Assembly: GCA_036379355.1 (NCBI GenBank)
Contig: DASVGV010000101.1
Span: 1 to 23,854 of the forward strand
Direction of reading: 5' to 3'
Origin: CAJCIY01 sp036379355
GTDB lineage: Bacteria > Actinomycetota > Actinomycetes > Mycobacteriales > CAJCIY01
DNA length: 23,854 nt
The notes under the pieces are model-generated. The model had not been told where the DNA came from. It did no database searches and saw nothing but the letters and a program-made list of their open reading frames with translations. The position numbers were made by a program, and so were the translations under genes. Shown here piece after piece: positions 23,405-23,854 of the stretch (position 1 is the first letter of the stretch; each line of letters starts with the position of its first letter).

Positions 23405-23484
23405 GAAGGAGGTTCTCGCGCGCCTGCCGCGCCCGACCGGGCCGGTCGACCCGCCGAACCTTCTGGGAGCGACGCGAGCGTCGC
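23405..23484 (+). promoter_or_regulatory. Structured rpsA leader with an orphan ribosome-binding sequence
   Basis: GAAGGAGG (23405-23412) is a near-perfect Shine-Dalgarno sequence with no ATG, GTG or TTG at a usable distance. It is followed by the palindrome GACCGG-G-CCGGTC (23435-23447) and a hairpin GCGACG-CGAG-CGTCGC (23469-23484). Ribosomal protein mRNAs often carry autoregulatory leaders; here that is only a possibility. Confidence 0.3.
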
Positions 23485-23516
23485 CCGCAGAGTCCCACCC
23501 CTCCGGAGCCGATTCC

Positions 23517-23854
23517 TTGTCCAGCACCACCGACACCCGTCCGCTCACGCCCCAGGTCGCCGTCAACGACATCGGCAGCGCAGAGGACCTCCTGGCCGCC
23601 ATCGACCAGACCATCAAGTACTTCAACGACGGTGACATCGTCGAGGGCACCATCGTCAAGGTCGACCGCGACGAGGTCCTGCTCGACATCGGCTACAAGA
23701 CCGAGGGCGTCATCCCCTCGCGCGAGCTGTCGATCAAGCACGACGTCGACCCCAACGAGGTGGTCAGCCTCGGCGACCAGGTCGAGGCGCTGGTCCTGCA
23801 GAAGGAGGACAAGGAGGGCCGGCTGATCCTGTCCAAGAAGCGCGCCCAGTACGA
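23517..23854 (+). CDS. rpsA: 30S ribosomal protein S1 (3' truncated by window end)
   Basis: The first 112 codons of ribosomal protein S1, which binds mRNA on the small subunit during initiation, are present. The frame continues past base 23854. After a short variable start (SSTTDTRP) comes the actinobacterial S1 beginning, PQVAVNDIGSAEDLLAAID, then the first S1 RNA-binding domain GDIVEGTIVKVDRDEVLLDIGY and GVIPSRELSIKHDVDPNEV. The start is a TTG at 23517, with GGAG at 23505-23508 and an 8-nt spacer. No ATG or GTG is available in frame nearby, and the position matches the N-terminus of known S1 proteins. A rare start codon on such a highly expressed gene is unusual. Confidence 0.95.
   Translation, partial: MSSTTDTRPLTPQVAVNDIGSAEDLLAAIDQTIKYFNDGDIVEGTIVKVDRDEVLLDIGYKTEGVIPSRELSIKHDVDPNEVVSLGDQVEALVLQKEDKEGRLILSKKRAQY

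Noticed and set aside
21056..23689. 877-codon minus-strand open frame spanning several genes
   Set aside because: It crosses fabI, the lysozyme-fold gene, the methyltransferase gene and the rpsA start in other frames; the real genes have conserved motifs and it has none.

Overview
The window is strongly GC-rich and gene-dense, with G/C-dominated third codon positions, GTG/TTG starts and ATGA/GTGA operon overlaps. The gene set points to a high-GC actinomycete (Actinomycetota). It contains a PdtaR-type REC-ANTAR regulator near polA and rpsA, a PucR-type FasR-like regulator beside fatty acid synthase genes, an InhA-type enoyl reductase, and an N-terminally truncated gene whose end resembles the mycofactocin glycosyltransferase MftF. 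The genus cannot be read from the sequence.

Layout. (1) 1-3743: tail of the MftF-like gene, then two tandem paralogous secreted GH25 muramidases, each with four C-terminal DGT(F/L) repeats. (2) 3744-3848: a minus-strand class I tRNA with a CAA anticodon. Sixteen bases including its 3' end are repeated 28 bp away. (3) 4033-9231: a complete liv-type branched-chain amino acid ABC operon (livJ, H, M, G, F), with a very strong hairpin between livJ and livH and stop/start overlaps between the later genes. (4) 9303-13545: pdtaR with a terminator, a GNAT acetyltransferase behind a foldable leader, and polA, which is probably leaderless. polA ends inside a tandem palindromic repeat. (5) 13594-15429, minus strand: an MFS exporter and a small winged-helix regulator, with a perfect 10-4-10 operator palindrome at the MFS start. 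(6) 15559-21513: a fatty acid synthesis block of FasR-like regulator, fabH, acpP, fabF, an AccD6/PccB-type carboxyltransferase and an InhA-like fabI. No fabD is present. (7) 21535-23232, minus strand: a membrane-anchored lysozyme-fold protein and a SAM methyltransferase. (8) rpsA (ribosomal protein S1) begins at 23517 after a promoter-like site and a leader of about 200 nt, and runs off the end.

How the genes fit together. The liv operon imports branched-chain amino acids. In many actinomycetes such amino acids prime branched-chain fatty acids through FabH, so the liv and FAS blocks could be metabolically linked, but this is inference. Within the FAS block, the carboxyltransferase would supply malonyl-CoA, FabH would start chains, ACP carries them, FabF elongates and FabI reduces. 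FabD, FabG and the dehydratase must be encoded elsewhere. From memory, pdtaR, polA and rpsA lie close together in other actinobacteria (for example Rv1626, Rv1629 and Rv1630 in Mycobacterium tuberculosis). The MFS/regulator pair and the FAS block therefore look like an insertion into a conserved housekeeping neighbourhood.

I found no CRISPR array, insertion sequence, phage module or clear new defence or biosynthetic system. The most unusual items are the short-variable-loop CAA tRNA with its duplicated 3' end, the fabD-less FAS block with its InhA-like reductase, and several exact palindromes.
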